In this document: piece after piece, positions 12,641 to 24,089 of the stretch | Layout of the letters: each line of letters begins with the position of its first letter | Numbering within the stretch: the stretch's first letter is position 1 | NCBI GenBank assembly: GCA_023653785.1 | Contig: JAMKCH010035279.1 | Coordinates: forward strand, 62,001 to 126,000 | DNA length: 64,000 nt | From: Ophioderma brevispina | Taxonomy: Eukaryota; Echinodermata; Ophiuroidea; Amphilepidida; Ophiodermatidae | Reading direction: 5' to 3' | The notes under the pieces: model-generated | What the model saw: only the letters and a program-made list of their open reading frames with translations | Databases searched by the model: none | What the model was told of the DNA's origin: nothing | Made by a program: the position numbers and the translations under genes

Positions 12641-15540
12641 TTGAATATCTTTACTTTGGTGAACGTGGTTAAATAGTGATTGGATACATGACATTCCAGA
12701 TTTCCTGGTTACACAGCTTGATCGTAAAGATCGTATAAACATAATTCGTGGTGGTGTAGCATGTTATGTAAAACTAAATTTTCATTGTACATGAAAGTAC
12801 TGATATTTTGGACGATAATAGGAAGCACTATGGATTCAGTTAAATTTACCTTGTACTAACCCCATTCTTGTTGCTATGTTTATAGACCACCTGACATTTA
12901 ATAATGCATATCTTGATAACTTCCTGATATTATTCAACCACTACTGGCTCTAATCCTATCAGGAATTAATTGTTTTAAGGTGACTTTAATTAGTTTACAA
13001 ACAAAACCCAGCTCAACAAATCAATAGTTTTGCAATAATTTTCACATTACCCCACTTATTACATGAACCTACTAGAATACTGACCACTACTGAAACAACT
13101 CTCTGATCTTGCATTGTTCAACCGAATAAATCGTCTCAACTTTGTGTCTGTCTTATATGTATAAGTGACCATTCACTCATCTATCGCATCAGAGCAGAAT
13201 ATAACAAAGCCTCCTCCTAAAATAGTTAACTAGGTCATTTAAAACATTTCAGGACTGATGATTTTATTTTGGATGTAAGCTCTGCCAATTGGCATGAAAT
13301 TCATCAAATGTGGTTCAGTTGATGATTGCTTTGAAATACAAATTTATAGTATATGTAATAACATTCCCCTTTTGTGAAAGGAGGTTGAAGAATCAATTGC
13401 AGATGGATTTCACATGATCAGCTCCTTTCTCGTAAATAGATTATTAATATTGCTAGGCATAAAAATAATGTGATACGATGGATCAACCAAACAACTCAGG
13501 AAGAAATTTTATAACCTAAATAAAACTCTTAACGAAACTTTTTTGTAAGAAACTAAATAGTTAAAAATTCCACAGCTCGGAACAATTAAAAGGTAATTCT
13601 AGCCAAAACCTCGTGTAACCCCCGACTTTAATTAAAAATTTTACATGATGACAATACTAGTAACATTAATAGTAACACTCATGCTAAGAACTTCAAATGA
13701 GTTGCAATTCTTCCTTCACCAGTATAGGGATAACTCATGCTTCCTAATTTCAGGAATACCGTGCCATTTTTTTTACAAATTGACAATAATGTTATACATA
13801 GCAGACCTATCATTTTACACTTTAACCATGATCACGATGATGAATATTTTAAAATGTTATTAGTGACCTATCACCTAATAGCAGCTGGATTAAATGATAT
13901 AAACACCTCACTTTTAAAATGGGCCTCGCCCTTATGTGTCAGTCTCTAATCATATTTATGTAATCTTTCACTTTCACATCAATTGATTTCCAACAGATTG
14001 GAAAAATGCTAAGGTGACACCTATTTTTATGTCTGGTGATGCATGTATGTAGACAATTTACCCATTTCCAGTATTATCTGTAGTACAAAGATTCTTGAAA
14101 GGTGTGTTCATAACAATTGTATAATTTCCTAACATCACATGATATATTAAGTGGTGCCATCTGTTTTTTCGATCCAATCATTCCCCTGCTACACGTTTAC
14201 TTGACTTTCACGATATGTACTCAAGAACCATTGATAAAGGGGTTGCAATTGGAGTTATTTTTTAGATTTGAAAAGGCATTTGATAAAGTAACCATGAACT
14301 TTTATCAGAACTAAATGATTATGGTTCGAAAATAATGTCTGAAAAAACGAAAGGTTCCATCATATTTAAGTTCATCGTAAACAGGTTTGTTTGTATTGAG
14401 TCTGTACTATCGACTTTCAACACATCGATTAGGTGTTCCCAAGGAAGTATTTTAGGTCCCTTTAATCTTCTGATTTACATAATTCACTCCCAAGCTCCTT
14501 TAATTGTAAAGTAATATGTATTCAGATGATACATCTCTTTTATGTAATCTAATGATCCAGATATTTTGGAAAATTCTCTTAATTAAACAAACTTAAGAGT
14601 TATTTCTAACTGGTTCTCTGAAAAATGATTAACTTTATATTAAACAGACAAAGTATAGGTTTTTGGTTCACCTCATATTGTAAGTACATTAGTAATATTA
14701 GGTCTGTTAATATGGCGATAATGTTCTTGAGCAGGTTAAAGAATTCAAATATCTCGTTGTTTCGTTAATCCCACTTCATGGACCCCACATATCAATACCA
14801 TTAATTCAAAGGTTTTCAAGAAAATTGTATTATTTATACTTTAAATGTTTGTTACCTCATAGTATTCTTGTCATGCTTAGTAATCCTTGGTGTTGTCCTC
14901 ATTTTCATTATTGTAGCATGTTGGACAAACAGTTCTAAAACCAATTTTAGCATCTCTGCAAATCCAGAACAAGAAGCTTGCCAGGATCATATTAGTGCTG
15001 ATAATCTTACCACAATGATGACATGTTAAATGAGCTTTGTCTGGTCCAGACTTTCACACGATGGGAATCTTGCTATGTCCTTTGTATTTTTCAAATGTTT
15101 AACAAATCTTGCACCTAATTACCTTGCGTCTAATTTATGTATACGTCTTCTCACATTCATATCCTACAATGATATCAGGAAGTGGCTCCTAACTATTCCT
15201 AAGTAACTCAAATCAGGATTCCACGTCTTTTCATTACCGTGCTTTAACTTTTGAAGATTATCCCATCTATTTAGAATTAAGATCCATAGTACCAAGCAAT
15301 TTCCAGTACCTGTTTTCACATATTATGAACCAACTTATGTAATTTCCTTCATGTTCATTATCTCTTTTAATTTGAACGTTAATAATTTGTATTTCATGTT
15401 GATTTGTTGTTGCAGATATTTAAACTTGTATACCCTTGTAGAACAAAAGTGTTAACTTAACAGGGCCCTCAGGGAGAGCATAATTAAATACTGATCAGGC
15501 TACTCTGTATAATAAAATGTAAATAAAATAAATAATAAAT
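12640..15540 (+). mobile_element. CR1-like non-LTR retrotransposon with endonuclease and reverse transcriptase, inactivated
   Basis: A 2.9-kb decayed element reads in the correct protein order on the plus strand. The endonuclease part shows RKDRINIIRGGVACYVK near 12725, then PTRILTTTETT, and the conserved endonuclease motif SDHSL at 13164-13178. A linker follows, and then the reverse transcriptase. Visible RT blocks are AAGLNDINTSLLKWASP near 13882, EKAFDKVT (motif A, at about 14270), GSILGP (at about 14443) and the catalytic box as YSDDTSLL at 14519 (usually YADD). The C-terminal LASNLCIRLLTFIS lies near 15128. The 3' end is an AAATAAA-rich tail at 15508-15540. Stops and frameshifts occur about every 50-150 bases, so no intact ORF remains. 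ORF1 is not recognisable. Confidence 0.87.
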
Positions 15541-16166
15541 TCCTGAAGTGCAATCAGCCAAAAAACGCCGTCTGTAATTACAATATTTCGTATTTTCTTG
15601 TCGTGTCCTACAAGCAATCAAGTGGAAATTTTAGAGGATTGTATCCTCATAAACCTTCTCGTTCCCTTTAATACACAGTACGTTTAACGCCAAATGCAAA
15701 CGACTTTGATGCACGGAGACTTTCTTAAGTATTGACGTTTAAACTACAGTGATGACGCCAGACTTCTTTTTTCCGGGGAGGGAAAGTAAAATTGGGGGGT
15801 CAAGATGAAATTGGTCGAAAACCTCAAAACATTGTCGCCGTCACTGGTAACAGCAAACAATTTCAAGTCCTAATTAGTACCTTTAACATCTGGTCTAGAC
15901 CGTTTCTCCTATTAATTTGCAGAAGATGTCAGTAGTAATTCCCATCGACATTTTACAGTGTACGAAGTGTTTTAATTAGATTAAAGGAGATTGGGATAGA
16001 TTTTAGAAAACAAAGTTTGGGCCAGACCAATTACTTTTGTCGGTTATGCCTTAGACTCAAGTGTTTGTCTCGTGCGTTCATGCGCGTCTTTCTTTGATTG
16101 AGTCTCACTATTTGTATGCGAGAGGGGAGTTTTCTTTTCCTGGGCAAGTGAAGAAGTCAAAAACTA
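15541..16166. other. Unassigned sequence
   Basis: No domain, repeat partner or RNA gene recognised between the LINE tail and the long inverted repeat. Confidence 0.4.
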
Positions 16167-17055
16167 TAGTGTGGTTTGGTATGTCAATGAAACACTTCCC
16201 GTAGGATTTTGGTGCTAAAGTTGATTTTCTTGTTGTTTTTCATTCAATAGGGACCAGACAGTCAGAAATTGATGGGGTGCAAATTTTCTGACTGCTTCCC
16301 CCTTCCTCAAGGGGGGAAAATGTTACTACAGGGAAAATTTAAAATTGAGTCAAATTGTGTTTTAATGTAAATTAACATGTTCGTCTCCTTACAAGGATTG
16401 GACAAAGTATATATTTGCCTAGGTTCCGACCTTTAGTTAAAGCGCTATAGCCCCATAATGGTTCAAGGTCATCCTGGGGTAAAATTTACGCAATGCTCAG
16501 ATTTTGTTGAAACTGGTGATAAGTTGTTTGTATTGTCTCACAGGATCCAAAAATGTATTATTTTACAGTGCGTGACATTTAGTTGGCTAAGTACATAGCA
16601 AAATGTCATAAGGGTCTACATGGTCTATGGGGGTCACCAACACTTTCCATGGATGTCGCAATGGTGATATCACCAATCAGTTAAAATGCATTTTCTGTTT
16701 CAGTATGACACAAGGAATCATTTGACACCACTTCCAACAACATCAGAGCATTTACCCCAGGGTGACCTTGAACCATTACGGGGCTATACCGCTTTAACTA
16801 AAGGTTAGAACCTAGGCAAATATATACTTTTTCTAATCCTTATGAGGAGACGAACGCGTTAGTGTACATTAAAACACAATTTTACTCGATTTTAAATTTT
16901 CCCTGTACTATCATTTCCCCCCTTGAAGAGGGGGCATGAGTCCGAAAATTTGCACTCCATCATTTTCTGACAGTTTAGGCCCTATTGAAACCCAAACAGA
17001 AACAAAATCAATTTTAGCATGAAAATCCTACGGGAATACACACCGAACCACACTA
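16167..17055. mobile_element. Long-inverted-repeat element (fold-back transposon), 889 bp
   Basis: The left arm, about 16167-16518, and the right arm, about 16727-17055, are reverse complements over roughly 330-350 bp with modest divergence. The outer ends read TAGTGTGGTTTGGT, mirrored by ACCGAACCACACTA. Inner landmarks pair as GTAGGATTTT / AAAATCCTAC, CTAAAGTTGATTTT / AAAATCAATTTTAG, and CATCCTGGGGTAAA / TTTACCCCAGGGTG. The central loop is about 200 bp and may hold weaker continuation of the arms. Flanking bases are ACTA and CTAG, too short to fix a target duplication. There is no transposase. RNA read across it would form a long double-stranded stem. Confidence 0.9.
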
Positions 17056-17590
17056 CTAGGGAGAAAAGCTGAGAATAAAAGATACGATTTGTTGTTTTGC
17101 CTTTCTAATATCATGTCATTGGATGGGCAGTCCAATATTTTTAGTAGAGTATGTTTAAACATACTAAGTATTCAGACCATTACATAGTTCGGATATTCTT
17201 TCTTAATGTTTAGACTATGTCTGTAGTTTGGCAAACTTTTCACCAGTTTCAATTGAACTTCAAACAGATGGTTCAGGCTCATCTATATGCAAATCTCGTC
17301 CATCCAACAGGTGGCGCACAGTTCTTCGTAAAACATTAGCCCGTACGTTGCGCGTTTGATGAGCGTTTCATCTTTACCGTATTTACCCAAATCTATTGTT
17401 CTACTTTAACATTACAATTGCAATCTCTTGGTGAATTGCTATTGAGAAGAAATTACTGTCCACTTAACAGATGTAACAAGATTTTAGCAGCCTTTCTAAC
17501 CCAAGTCCAGTTATTTTTACAAGGTGTATACTGTTAATTGGAATTGTCTTCGTTGAGATATCACGACCAGTAAACAAACCTATTATTTTA
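17056..17590. other. Unassigned sequence
   Basis: No feature recognised between the two inverted-repeat elements. Confidence 0.4.
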
Positions 17591-17680
17591 TCAGTCCCAA
17601 ATAGGGCAGTCGCTGTACTTTACTGTAGTTTATTTATTTATTATGTAGTAAAGTACAGCGACCGTCCTACTTGGGGCTGA
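17591..17680. mobile_element. Short hairpin element with 34-bp arms
   Basis: TCAGTCCCAAATAGGGCAGT at 17591, continuing CGCTGTACTTTACT, is mirrored by AGTAAAGTACAGCG at 17647 continuing to GGGGCTGA at 17680. The loop is 22 AT-rich bases. Only about four positions mismatch. This is a small MITE-like fold-back or a large DNA hairpin. No clear target duplication was seen. Confidence 0.75.
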
Positions 17681-18560
17681 AAAAAAGGGGAGGGGGCTGT
17701 AGAACCTCATAAAAGTGATGTTTTTTATTGGCGCTTTGTCAGAACAAAGCGGTGAAGTGTTCAATTCTTAAGTTTGTTTTTATTACATAAATCATAGAAA
17801 TTGCAGCTATCATGTAGGTCATGCATTGCTGCTTGGCCTATTTATGTATAATTCTGGAAAGATAGGCCTGTTAGCTAATGCCCCTGATGGAGTCAAAAGT
17901 TTTTAAGATATGACCCAACAATCAGGTAAAAACGAGGAGTCGGTAACCACAAGGGTGACACTGAAGAACTAAATGGCAAACACAATTTTAATTCCAATCA
18001 ACAGTTAATTGCCCAAATGTCTTGCAGAACAACTTTTACTGATCAAATAACTACATTTACATAATTAATATTAAACTCATAATGATAAAACATTGCTGAT
18101 AAAATACATTTATAGCTCATCAACAAACTCCGCCATACATAAAAATATAAAATACGTTGGGTAAAACATGTTTTCAACACATACCTCAGTAACAATATCC
18201 GTATATTCATTCTTCCATGCAATTTTGGGTTAAGATTACTCTTTGTGGGATGTCACAAAACGATGATGATTGATAAGCTCTAATCCAATGCTGTCTAATT
18301 TGGAAAATACGAGGTGCTTATTGAACATACATTCCTAATTCCTAATCTTATAAGTGTGTTAAAATGCACATTTATAGCTGTTATTATTCCCAATGGAAAC
18401 ATTCATATGTTAATATTTGTTGCAGCACCTGTCATTTAAAAAAAGGAAAAAGGTGGTTGGACTTAGATTCATGGTTCTGCACGCATAGAGTACAGTGCCG
18501 TATTAGTAGCGCCTCAATTTGGTAATATGGGTCCTGCAGGTTACTTGATTTCTGGGATCA
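17681..18560. other. Unassigned sequence upstream of the Penelope-like fragment
   Basis: No upstream reverse transcriptase motifs could be read here, so the 5' part of the element is missing or too decayed. Confidence 0.4.
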
Positions 18561-18588
18561 TTATCTTAAAAATATTAACTCTACCTTT

Positions 18589-19240
18589 ATGAACTTTTCA
18601 GGGACATTAGCTAACAGTCCTATCTTACCTTACAACAAAGAACAAGTAGTCATGTGCTGTAGTTCAAAACTGATGGCGCCTGGCACCAAGTGTTGCGTTT
18701 TTTTGGACACACTATACAACATGGTGAAGGATATCATGGGTTTACAAACACACCAATATATCAAAAACAAATGGAAGTATTTGGATGATCGCTTCATCAT
18801 GTGGCACAAAAAGCGTGTAAATATTGACGATTTCATTTCCTTCTTGAATAACTTTCTTGAAATCCTTCTCAAAAAGTTTACATTGATCAAGACAATAATA
18901 TTCAAACTAACATCTTTTATAAAGTTACCGATACCCAGTAATATCTAGATTCCATTCTTGACATCCTCATCATATCAAAATCAATATTCCTTTCAATCTA
19001 GCCAGAAGAATTCGCACCATTACATCTAAGAAAGAAACAAGGAATAAAAGACTTTCCGAATTCCAGGACATTTTCATTCAAGGACATTACCTTCTTCCTG
19101 TTATGCAAAATGGATTTAAAACAGGACGGAGCTTTTAAGATGTAGACCAAAACTGAACGAGAAAATCAAATATCCTCACTTTTGTCCACGCTCATAACCC
19201 CAACTAGACAATGTGGTTAATAATTCAACCTAATTGCCTC
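18589..19240 (+). mobile_element. Penelope-like element reverse transcriptase fragment
   Basis: A 119-codon frame (18589-18948) and its continuation in other frames match the palm and thumb of Penelope-like reverse transcriptases. Residues 27-40 (KLMAPGTKCCVFLD) stand where the family has a MGT-xxAP-xxANLFL block. KWKYLDDRFIMW, at residues 61-72, carries the catalytic YLDD box (residues 64-67, bases 18778-18789). DDFISFLNNF follows, at the place of the helix before the I-K-F-T motif. After a frameshift come NIFYK near 18914, then HPHHIKINIPFNLARRIRTI near 18961 with SEFQDIF and VMQNGFKT, and TFVHAHNPN near 19180. All lie in family order. The C-terminal GIY-YIG nuclease is not seen. This is a dead 5'- and 3'-truncated copy. 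Confidence 0.82.
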
Positions 19241-20458
19241 TTCTCACATTTCTTCTGAGATAAATTTGGGTTTTTTTAGTTGGCCTAATATATGTATATT
19301 TATCTTGGTATATACAGGGAATCTCTCTTGTATGGTGGATACTGTTGTGGAATTTTCATTAAACATACGTTTGTATGTCGTTTAAAAATGATTTGCTAAA
19401 AGACCCGTTCAAACAACGTTCGTGATATTGTAAGCGGCAATTATGTTTTTCTGCTTTGCTGTTGTGGATAGCATTTCGAGGTCTGTCTTATAGGACAACT
19501 ATCTCAAATTAGACTATTCCACTCAAGGATATTTTCCTGTAATATTTATGATATAACAAGAATCATAGAGTATAAATCCAGATCTGTGAGACTTTGCGTA
19601 CAATAGCTGGCGGTTTTGATTGCAATTATAGCGATAGCTGTAGAAAATAATACAATGTCTAAATGTCATACAAAAAGAGCTTACGGGGAAAATTCTCGTA
19701 ATCATAATGACCGGCCCACATGTTGTTTATTAGACCTGTGAACCATTGATGTGATATTGGCTAGGAGGAGATTGACTGATTCCAAATACATGTAATAAAG
19801 AGAAATATCTGTAGGACAGAGCTGGTCGTTGATATTTAAACAAATATCTGAGTCTTGAATATTTTACGATATGAAATTCCAAGACTTATCTACTAATGTA
19901 AAGTCACAAGTATTTTGAGAGGTACTGTAAGTTACCAAAGTATCTACTCATGAAGCTTTGTACAAAATTTTAAGAATGCTATTATTAACTCCGTGTTGTC
20001 TTGTAACTTACGAGTGAGTTGTAGAAATAGTGTCTTCCTAACTTAACAAGGAAGACACGACGATCGAAAGCACAATGTTCCTTTTTATTTTACCGTTTGT
20101 CTGTATCTTGAGGCAGAAGTCTAAACGTGATTCGGACTCGGGATACTCCGTAAGAAATAGATACATAAAATGTCGATACAAGGAGTATTTATTGACAGTG
20201 AACTTGTAAAAAGAGAATAAATTGTTGTTCAAATATATGCCCATGGCCAAATAGGAATCTTTGGGACGAAAATGTCGAGATTTTGTGAGGAAAAGAGCAA
20301 AATTGTATGAGTCTTTGCGTATTGGGAAAATACATTAAAAATGGAAAAAATTGGGATGAGAGTGCATGGCAAGATTTGAAAGCAAAACAAAAGGGGGTCA
20401 TTTGGGGACAGTCAAAAGTTGAAAGATCCTAAACACTTTGCTTATATCCCAAAATAGA
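19241..20458. other. Unassigned sequence
   Basis: Only short chance frames. A small hairpin, GTCTTCCT / AGGAAGAC with a nine-base loop, lies at about 20032-20056. Confidence 0.4.
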
Positions 20459-20488
20459 AGTGTGTGTGTGTGTGGGGGGGGGGGGGGC
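20459..20488. repeat. Simple repeat: GT run followed by a G run
   Basis: GTGTGTGTGTGTG is followed by about 13 G bases. The length of the G run is unreliable if the assembly is noisy. Confidence 0.9.
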
Positions 20489-20614
20489 TGAGACGGTAAA
20501 CAATAGGTCCCAGTCACTAGTTGTTCATTGGTCACTGGTCATAATGTAGTGCGTTGAAATGTCATCCGATGGGCTTTGGGAGGTAAATATATGGTATTCC
20601 ATCCAGCCGGATAT

Positions 20615-20862
20615 CTCTATTACTAAAACAAAAGTTGTGTGTGTGTGTCTGTCTGTCTGGCTATACGTTTCGTTGTGCTTCGACGTATGGAGTTGATATT
20701 TGGCAAGTGGGTGGGGAACGACAGTCTGAGTGTTGTAATTGGGCGGTTCCCTGCGAGTCAAAGGTCAATATGCTTTGGAATTCCGTAGAACAACCAAATT
20801 TGCCCAAAAGGACTGTTGACCTGAGCACAGAACAATGCTGAGGTCAACGGTCACACACGGGT
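20615..20862 (+). repeat. GGTCA-family repeat, copy A
   Basis: The 3' part reads ACCTGAGCACAGAACAA, then TGCTGAGGTCAACGGTCACACACGGG. The same phrase recurs at 53872-53940 on the plus strand and at 35044-35105 on the minus strand. The 5' part contains a GTGTGTGT-CTGTCTGTCTGG run. Three dispersed copies in two orientations show that this is an interspersed repeat. The 68-codon frame inside is not conserved. Confidence 0.75.
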
Positions 20863-21734
20863 TAACTGCACTAGTCGCATTAGAAAGGTTAAAAGCCGTT
20901 CAGTAGTCACCTTGTTAAATCTGATTAACTGAGCGGATAACGTATTGTATGCTTCCCTGATTACAACAGAGTTCCTGCTTTTAGAGTTGTAATTCCTTCA
21001 AAGGATAAAAGCAAATCTTCCAGGTTCGTTTCTTTTAAAGAGACATAAGAACTTTTACAGAAAAAAGGGGCCCATTTTTTCTCGAACACACGAAGTGAAA
21101 AAAGCCGAAAACGCCATTATTATGAAAACGATATTGTTTGTTGTGCACGACAGAAATTCATAGCACACTTCTCTATAGAACCAATAGGGATATCAGGCAA
21201 GTTGAAAACTTAGGTTTTTGTTTACCAATAAATAACAAAACGGTAGGTGTTCCACAATTAATTATGTGCAAATTTGGCGAAATTTGTATCCTCAGAAAGT
21301 CTACTTGTGTTCCCTTTCCATTTTTTCCCTTTTACTGCTTATCATACATAGAGACACAAATTGTTTACAATGATTTAGCACATGCCGTTTTAACGTGTTT
21401 GCTTAGGGTGGCAATTTTTCTGACGCGAATTCGCTTGGCACTTGTTGATCAAAACTGACCTATGATTTGAATTTGCATTTAATTACTGCAATCAAACATT
21501 CGCATGTCTTTGATGGGTTATTGCCACATTGTCCCATGTATCGTCTCTCTGGATAGCATCGTTTTTTACTTGCAAAATGTCATAAATTGGAAACATTAGA
21601 AATCGTTAAATAATATAATACATGTATCGAAAACATATCAGCGCCATACTACCCCAAAATAAAATGCAATAAATGTACGTTAAAGACAATCTGTAATGGA
21701 AAGTCGACAATGGCGTTGTGCAAAGCTACGTGTT
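20863..21734. other. Unassigned sequence
   Basis: One plus-strand frame of 106 codons (21138-21458) is open but has no recognised domain or repeat partner. I regard it as chance. Confidence 0.4.
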
Positions 21735-22449
21735 GCAAATACTAACTACTACTACACTACTATACACACGACTTCTATACTACTACTACTTACTACTACT
21801 ACTACTTACTAATACTTACTATACTTACTACTACTACTACTACTACTACTGCTACTACTACTACTACTATACTACTACTACTTACTACTACTTACAACTA
21901 TACTATAACTACAAACTACTACCAGCATTACTACTACTGCTGCTGTGCTTCTACTACTCCTACTACTACATACTATCATACTACTACTACTACTAATACT
22001 ACAAGACTAAACCAACTACTACTACAACTACTACTACTACGAATAATCTACTACTACGACTACTATGACTACTACGACTTATACGAAAACTACAACTACT
22101 ACAAACTACAACTACTTTTACTACTACTACTTACTGTACTGCTAGTACTACTACTACTACTGCTACTGCCTATACAACTATACTACTACTACTACTACAA
22201 CTAATACTACTTCTACTACTCTACAACCAACTACTACTACTACTACTATTACTACTACTACTACTACTACTACTACTATGCTGCTGCGTGCTGCTTTGCT
22301 TGCTGTTGTTGCTGGTGGTGGTGGTGTGCTGCTTGTGCTACTACTACTACTACTAGACTACTACTATACTACTACTACTGCTTACGACAAACTACTACGC
22401 TGTTTGCTGCTGCTGTACTACTACTCCTTGCTTGCGCTGTTGCTACTAC

Positions 22450-22481
<32 letters not shown>

Positions 22482-23335
22482 GTACTAAAACAACTACTAC
22501 TACAACTACTACTATCCTAACATACTACTACGTTTTACTACTACTACTATACGATTACTACCTACTACTACTTACTACTACTATACTACTACTACTACAA
22601 CTACTACTATAACTACAACTCTCAGATACAACTAGACTTTACTACTACTGCTACTTGCTATAGTTACAATTGCTACTACTGCTACTGCTACTACTACTAC
22701 TAATACTACTACAACTACTACTACTTCTACTACCTACAACAACTAATACCTTTACTACTCTATTACTACTACATACTACTACTACTACTACTACTACTGC
22801 TGAGCGGTGCTGCTGCTTGCTCTTGCTGCTGCCTGTGGGTGGTGCTGCTTGTGCTGCTGCTACTACTACTACTACTAGTACTGCTACTACTACTACTACT
22901 GCTACTACAATACTACTGCTGCTGCTGCTGCTACTACTAGTTCCTGCTGCTGTGTGCTACTACTACTACTACTACTACTAATACTATTACTATACTACTT
23001 ACTACTCCTGCTGCTGTGTTGCTATACTACTACTACTACTACTACTTTTTTTTACTACTACTACTACTACTACTACTACTACACTACTACTGCTACTGTT
23101 ACTACTACTCCCTGCGCTGCTGTTGCTACTACTACTACTACTACTTACTACTATAACTACTACTATTACTACTACTAATACAATTACTACTAATACTTAC
23201 TACTACAAAACTAATACTACTACTTCTTACTCTACTAATATTACTAATTATACTACTAACTACTACTACACTATCTCTACTGCTGCTTGCTGCTTGCTGC
23301 TGCTGCTACTGCTACTAAGATACTACGAATGACGT
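21735..23335. repeat. 1.6-kb CTA/CTG trinucleotide array with a higher-order pattern
   Basis: About 1.6 kb consists almost entirely of CTA triplets (TAG on the other strand), broken by single-base indels and by blocks of CTG. CTG-rich blocks lie near 21938, 22278-22340, 22800-22860, 22912-22935, 23105-23125 and 23280-23312. The blocks at 22278 and 22800 are alike in detail: each runs GCTGCTG, CTTGCT, GGTGGTG or GGGTGGTG, GCTGCTTGTG, then CTACTACTACTACTA and TAG. This suggests duplication with a period near 525 bp. Frames translating into poly-Tyr, poly-Leu or poly-Thr are artefacts of the repeat. Confidence 0.95.
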
Positions 23336-24089
23336 TATACTACGTTATACCCTTTATTACTCCTACCTTTACTTGACAAGTAGTATCACAGCCATATTGG
23401 TCAACAAAATCTTGGTGTAATCTTAGGTTTCCTATTGAAATAACAAAATGGAATAACCTGTCCCTTCATATGCTTTTCAATGACATTGACAAAGTCCATT
23501 GGGTATGAATTATTAGTCAAGCAGGATTGTATTGCCCAAATTATTGATCACCTATGCAAAACGAGGGTTGTATGTGCTAGGTTGACCCGTTTATGTATGT
23601 TTATTTGCAAAAACTGACAATGTTATTGAGAGAAGGACTGTTGAAAATTTTAATAGGGTTATGTCCGAGTTCTGCATTTTATGTCTAATTCACTAGCTAT
23701 ACTCCGGTCAAAAAAAGAATCTCCGTTATATTTAGATCTTAGGGTGGACCTATTGTTAACAACATTGGATAATATTTAGTTACACTGACCACAGATTTCA
23801 TTACCGTAAAACTACAACAAAATGGTGATTCCTGATCATTTAGGATCCTGAATCAGGATTATTGGAATGAGGAGGTGGTAGGAGAAGAATGTGATGGACC
23901 CATGCTTCTTTGACGAGGGAAGTTTTTTTGAAGGATGAAAGGCTCAGCGCCCCCATAAAATACGTGGAGACGGTGGTGGATCGTGCTCGCTATATTGCTA
24001 AATGGAAAGATGTCCTCCCGGTAGGAGATACAGACAGTTTTGGCCAAAAAATGCAAATATTTACTTACAATTAATTCATATCAACAGGT
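23336..24089. other. Unassigned sequence
   Basis: The N-terminal DNA-binding part of the Tc1 transposase would be expected here, but I cannot read it. A minus-strand frame of 65 codons at 23859-24056 has no recognised domain. Confidence 0.4.

Noticed and set aside
21718..23332. Several poly-Tyr, poly-Leu and poly-Thr frames
   Set aside because: They are direct translations of the CTA/CTG array, open in many frames by composition.
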